A DNA stretch of 64,000 bases. Source: Actinoallomurus sp048498315. Lineage in GTDB: Bacteria > Actinomycetota > Actinomycetes > Streptosporangiales > Streptosporangiaceae. The stretch lies in contig JBEHYF010000004.1 in assembly GCA_048498315.1 (NCBI GenBank), forward strand, positions 1-64,000. Reading direction: 5' to 3'. A program made the position numbers and the translations under genes. Under the pieces are notes generated by a model. That model saw only the letters and a program-made list of their open reading frames with translations. It did no database searches and was not told the DNA's origin. Of this stretch, positions 60,762-64,000 are shown one piece after another (position 1 is the stretch's first letter; every line of letters starts with the position of its first letter).

Positions 60762-62306
60762 TCATGACCGCCCTTCCCACAGGCCGAGGGCCTCGTTGAT
60801 CTCGGCGGCGCCGGGGGCGTCCTTGCCGGCGAGGTCGGCGATCGTCCAGGCGACGCGCACCACCCGGTCGAGGCCCCGGGCGCTCAGGCGGCCGTCGGCC
60901 AGCGGCCGGTCGAGTGCGGCCAGCGCCGCCGGTGGCGGCGCGAAACGGCGCCGCAGCTCGCGGCCCGGGACGTCGGCGTTGGTGCGCCAGGGCGTCCCGG
61001 CGAGGCGGCGGCGGGTGCGGTCGCGCGCGGCCAGCACCCGCTCGGCCACCACGGCGCTGGACTCGGCCAGCCGCAGGTCGTACCGCAGCTCCGCCCGCGT
61101 CACCTCCTGCAGCTCCGTCTTCAGGTCGACTCGGTCGAGCAGCGGTCCGGACAGCCGGGCCAGATAGCGCCGCCGTACCGGGGAGGGGCACGTGCAGTCG
61201 CGCTTCCTGGGCGCACCGCACGGGCACGGGTTGGCCGCGAGCACGAGGATGAAACGGGCCGGGAACCGGGCGGTCGCGCCCGACCGCGCGATCGTGACCT
61301 CGCCCTCTTCGAGCGGTTGCCGTAAGGCGTCGAGCACGCCGCCGTTGAACTCCGGGCACTCGTCGAGGAAGAGCACGCCGTGGTGTGCCAGGGACACCGC
61401 GCCCGGCTGGATCAGCCGGGCGTTGCCGCCGCCGACCAGGGCCGCCCGCGACGCGGTGTGGTGGGGCGCACGGAACGGTGGACGGGTCATCAGCGGCTGG
61501 CCGGGCGGCAGCGCCCCCGCCACGGAATGGATCGCGGTGATCTCGACCGCCGCGTCGTGGTCGAGATCGGGAAGCAGCGCCGGCAGCCGTTCGGCCAGCA
61601 TGGTCTTGCCGCATCCGGGCGGCCCGGTGAAGAACACATGGTGCCCTCCGGCTGCGCTGATCTCCAGCACCTTGCGCGCGGCCGCCTGACCGCGCACGTC
61701 GGCCAGGTCGCGGGCCCCGGCCGCGGAGGCGCCGGGCGGCGTCCCGGCCGACGCCGGGCCCGGCCCGGTATCGTCGGCGTCGTCGGGCGGCGGAAGGTCG
61801 CGTAGCCGGGCCAGCAACGCCCTGAGGGAACGGACGCCGACGACCTTGACGCCGGGCACGAGGGAGGCCTCCTGGACGTTGCCCCACGGGACGATCACCG
61901 TGTCGGCGCCGGCGTCGGCCGCCGCCAGCACCGCGGGCAGGACGCCGTGCACCGGCCGGACCCGGCCGTCGAGCCCGAGCTCGCCGAGCATCACCATGCC
62001 CGCCCCGGCACCGGGCGGGATCGCCTCGGCCGCGCCCAGCAGCGCGATCGCGATGGCCACGTCGAAGCAGCTTCCGCGTTTGGGCAAGGTGGCCGGGAAG
62101 AGACTGACGGTGACGTGCCGGGCGGGCCACGGCTCGTCGCTGTTGATGATCGCCGCACGGACGCGGTCGCGCGCCTCGCTGAGCGCCGCGTCGGGCAGCC
62201 CGACGAGGTGCAGGCCGGGAACGCCGTTGGTGATCGACGCCTCGACGTCGACGACATGGCCGTCGATGCCGAACAGCGTCACCGAGCGGGTGCGGGCCAG
62301 TGGCAT
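60762..62306 (-). CDS. comM: YifB/ComM-family Mg-chelatase-like AAA ATPase
   Basis: A 514-residue ComM homologue promoting branch migration in transformation. An N-terminal Lon-like S5 domain ('RTRSVTLFGIDGHVVDVEAS') precedes AAA motifs GPPGCGKTMLAERLP (Walker A) and 'HHGVLFLDECPEFNGG' (Walker B). 'PCPCGAPRKRDCTCPSP' is the family's Cys-rich insert. ATG 62306 is three bases from the yraN stop; co-transcribed. Confidence 0.96.
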   Translation of the reverse strand: MPLARTRSVTLFGIDGHVVDVEASITNGVPGLHLVGLPDAALSEARDRVRAAIINSDEPWPARHVTVSLFPATLPKRGSCFDVAIAIALLGAAEAIPPGAGAGMVMLGELGLDGRVRPVHGVLPAVLAAADAGADTVIVPWGNVQEASLVPGVKVVGVRSLRALLARLRDLPPPDDADDTGPGPASAGTPPGASAAGARDLADVRGQAAARKVLEISAAGGHHVFFTGPPGCGKTMLAERLPALLPDLDHDAAVEITAIHSVAGALPPGQPLMTRPPFRAPHHTASRAALVGGGNARLIQPGAVSLAHHGVLFLDECPEFNGGVLDALRQPLEEGEVTIARSGATARFPARFILVLAANPCPCGAPRKRDCTCPSPVRRRYLARLSGPLLDRVDLKTELQEVTRAELRYDLRLAESSAVVAERVLAARDRTRRRLAGTPWRTNADVPGRELRRRFAPPPAALAALDRPLADGRLSARGLDRVVRVAWTIADLAGKDAPGAAEINEALGLWEGRS

Positions 62307-62309
62307 CGG

Positions 62310-62663
62310 CTAGCACACCCCCTTCATATGGTCGACGGTGAAACGGCCGCCTTCGGCGACCAGGCCGATCACGTCGATGCGGGCGCCGGCGTGCCCGACG
62401 CCGTTGGCGGCCAGCCAGCGGGCGGCGAGCCGCCGCAGCCGCGCCGCCTTCGCCGCCGTGATCGCCTCGGCCGGAGCGCCGTAGCCGACGCCGGAGCGCG
62501 TCTTGACCTCGCAGACGACCAACTCGGTGCCGTCGCGGGCGACGATGTCCAGCTCGCCCTCGGGGCACCGCCAGTTGCGGTCGAGGATCTGCCAGCCCAG
62601 CTCCGTCAGGTGCCGGGCGGCGGCCTGCTCGCCCAGCCGGCCCAGCACGTCTTTCGCACGCAT
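62310..62663 (-). CDS. UPF0102 (YraN) nuclease-fold protein
   Basis: A 117-residue YraN with a restriction-endonuclease-like fold. MRAKDVLGRLGEQAAARHLT, 'NWRCPEGELDIVARDG' (E.D) and 'VCEVKTRSGVGYG' (ExK) form the nuclease-like motif. Its role is unproven. It begins the yraN-comM-dprA leftward operon. Confidence 0.93.
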   Translation of the reverse strand: MRAKDVLGRLGEQAAARHLTELGWQILDRNWRCPEGELDIVARDGTELVVCEVKTRSGVGYGAPAEAITAAKAARLRRLAARWLAANGVGHAGARIDVIGLVAEGGRFTVDHMKGVC

Positions 62664-63041
62664 CCACTCACCTCCGCCTCCGAGCCTGCCGGAGCGGTAA
62701 CGATGCGTGGCGATCCGGCGACAGGTTGTGGATAACGCCGGGCGGGAGGGGGCGACCGGCCGCGATCCGCCGGCGGAGATCCGGAAACGCCCGGAGCGTC
62801 GCTTGATTTCGCGGTACGGGCCGCGCAGGGTGGCGCGGGACGGCCGCCTGCGGCCGGTGCAGCGGGCGAGCGAGGCGCACCGTGCGTGCTGTTCCGGCGC
62901 GCTGCGGCGGACAGTGCCGCATGCGAAGTTCTGCTGCATCCGGTACCCGTGGCGAGCATCGTGCCGCCAGGGAACGGCGGCAAGCGCGGCCCGGGACGGG
63001 CCCGGCGACCGCGCGCCGGTGGACGGCGAAGGAGGCTGCAG
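62664..63041. other. 378-base divergent spacer with a perfect DnaA box
   Basis: Between yraN and the recombinase gene. TGTGGATAA at 62727-62735 is the perfect complement of the DnaA-box consensus TTATCCACA, in an AT-rich pocket. The rest is GC-rich, with no gene that I can support. Confidence 0.5.
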
Positions 63042-64000
63042 TTGGAGGCGAGCGGCAATCCGGCCTTCGCCGAGGCGCTGGCGGGTTTCGAACGGCACCT
63101 GCGCGCCGAGCGCGGCCTGTCGGCGCACACCGTCCGCGCGTATGTCGCCGACGTCGCCGACCTGCTGGCGCACGCGCACCGCATGGCGGCCGGGGACGTG
63201 TCCGGCCTGGATCTGCGGATGTTGCGGGCGTGGCTGGCCGCGCAGCACGCGCTGCGGCGCTCGCGGTCGACGCTGGCGAGGCGCACCGCGTCTGCGCGCG
63301 CGTTCACCGCGTGGGCGCATCGCCGGGGCCTCTTGGCCGCCGATCCCGGGCCGCTGCTCGGCACCCCCCGGTACCGGCGTGTGCTGCCCAGGGTGCTGCG
63401 CCAGGACGAGGCCGCCGCGCTCCTCGACGCTCCTCCCGCCGAACGCGGGCGTCCGGATCCCGCCGATTCCGGACGCCACGGCGAGCCGCCGCCGGGACGC
63501 GTGGGGGCGGGAACGGACGCGGCGGCGCCAGGACGCGACGGCGGGAACGTGCGTACGCCGGGGGAAGCCGCGCAAACCACCGGGAGCGCCGCACGGGCGT
63601 CCACCGCACGGGCACGGACGGATGTCGCCACACCCGCGCACGGCGACGTACCCGTGCCGGAGCGGGAGACGCGGGCCGACGATGACGCCGCGGTGGCCGA
63701 ACAGGCGATCTTTCTGCGGGATCGGGCGGCGATGGAATTGCTGTACGGGTCGGCGATCCGGGTCGGCGAGCTGTGCGGCCTGGACGTCGGTGACGTCGAC
63801 TTCGCCCGCCGTACGGTGCGGGTGCTGGGCAAGGGCGCCAAGGAACGCGTCGTGCCGATGAGCGCGCCCGCCGTACGCGCCGTCAACGCCTGGCTGCGCG
63901 TCGGACGGCCCGCGTTCGCCGGCGACCGCAGCGGCCCGGCGCTCTTGCTCGGCGTGCGAGGCGGCCGGCTGCATCCCACGGTCATCCGCCGTGTCGTGCA
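63042..64000 (+). CDS. XerC-like tyrosine recombinase, N-terminal part, with long insertion (partial)
   Basis: The frame starts at TTG 63042 with AAGGAGG six bases upstream and is open to the window end (319 residues, incomplete). N-terminal core-binding domain: 'LEASGNPAFAEALAGFERHL' then 'RAERGLSAHTVRAYVADVAD'. Catalytic-domain start: 'RVLPRVLRQDEAAALLDAPP'. Residues ~133-217 are an Ala/Arg/Gly/Asp-rich insertion, then 'LLYGSAIRVGELCGLDVGDV' carries the first catalytic Arg and 'RVLGKGAKERVVPMSAPAVR' the catalytic Lys. HxxR and Tyr lie past the window. It follows the yraN operon, divergently, as xerC usually does in this region. Confidence 0.85.
   Translation, partial: MEASGNPAFAEALAGFERHLRAERGLSAHTVRAYVADVADLLAHAHRMAAGDVSGLDLRMLRAWLAAQHALRRSRSTLARRTASARAFTAWAHRRGLLAADPGPLLGTPRYRRVLPRVLRQDEAAALLDAPPAERGRPDPADSGRHGEPPPGRVGAGTDAAAPGRDGGNVRTPGEAAQTTGSAARASTARARTDVATPAHGDVPVPERETRADDDAAVAEQAIFLRDRAAMELLYGSAIRVGELCGLDVGDVDFARRTVRVLGKGAKERVVPMSAPAVRAVNAWLRVGRPAFAGDRSGPALLLGVRGGRLHPTVIRRVV

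Noticed and set aside
1..64000. tRNA, rRNA, SRP RNA or riboswitch
   Set aside because: I looked for cloverleaf ends, thi-box and ydaO-like elements in the intergenic regions and saw none I could support; a covariance-model search would be needed to exclude them.

Overview
The window is a high-GC actinobacterial chromosome segment, nearly all of it core genes in conserved order. Frequent GTG/TTG starts, ATGA/GTGA overlaps, a CofC (F420 pathway) gene, NdgR next to leuCD, a GlnR-type operator before amtB and long Gly/Ala/Pro-rich protein tails suggest a filamentous actinomycete, probably Streptosporangiales. Genus cannot be fixed from sequence alone.

Layout. 1-132 is the 3' end of a gene with a sharp base-composition break. 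0.2-9.7 kb: an unknown coiled-coil protein, a MerR regulator, divergent ndgR/leuCD, a small unknown protein, hup (HU), a cold-shock-like mini-protein, cofC, plsC, gpsA and ddl. 9.7-23.5 kb is an accessory block splitting the usual ddl / DUF3515-lrp-thiL neighbourhood. It holds relics of a divergent MarR/FAD-monooxygenase pair, a group-2 sigma factor, yceI with a palindromic operator, a deoR-galT unit, and a divergent sugar operon: CUT2-type binding protein, secreted GH27 alpha-galactosidase, ABC ATPase, permease, then a beta-phosphoglucomutase-like HAD enzyme coupled to a GH65 phosphorylase.

23.6-37.9 kb returns to core synteny: DUF3515 lipoprotein, Lrp-type domain, thiL (no canonical start codon), a membrane-anchored CBM2-like protein, thiD, a truncated ImmA/IrrE + PIN-like pair, rpmB, a decayed DAK/FakA-like gene, recG, a membrane protein, a sortase-substrate-like surface protein, rsmD, coaD, DUF177, rpmF, rnc, mutM, acyP and a small coiled-coil protein. 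38-47.4 kb: smc (one apparent frameshift), ftsY, then the nitrogen operon amtB-glnK-glnD behind two GlnR-like sites. 48-53.5 kb: ffh, flanked on both sides by minus-strand metabolic genes (acetolactate-synthase-like TPP enzyme; semialdehyde dehydrogenase). 54.1-62.7 kb: rpsP-KH-rimM-trmD-rplS, lepB, rnhB, DUF2469, and the minus-strand group yraN-comM-dprA. The window ends inside a XerC-like recombinase that starts at TTG and carries a long insertion.

Themes: leucine synthesis under NdgR; nitrogen sensing (Amt, PII, GlnD); protein targeting (Ffh, FtsY, LepB); ribosome assembly and tRNA/rRNA modification; chromosome maintenance (HU, SMC, RecG, MutM, DprA, XerC-like); and one sugar-utilisation island. 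No rRNA, tRNA, CRISPR array or intact transposon was seen. The most interesting items are the thiL start, three clusters of gene relics, the palindromic operators, the GlnR sites, the split smc frame and the recombinase insertion.
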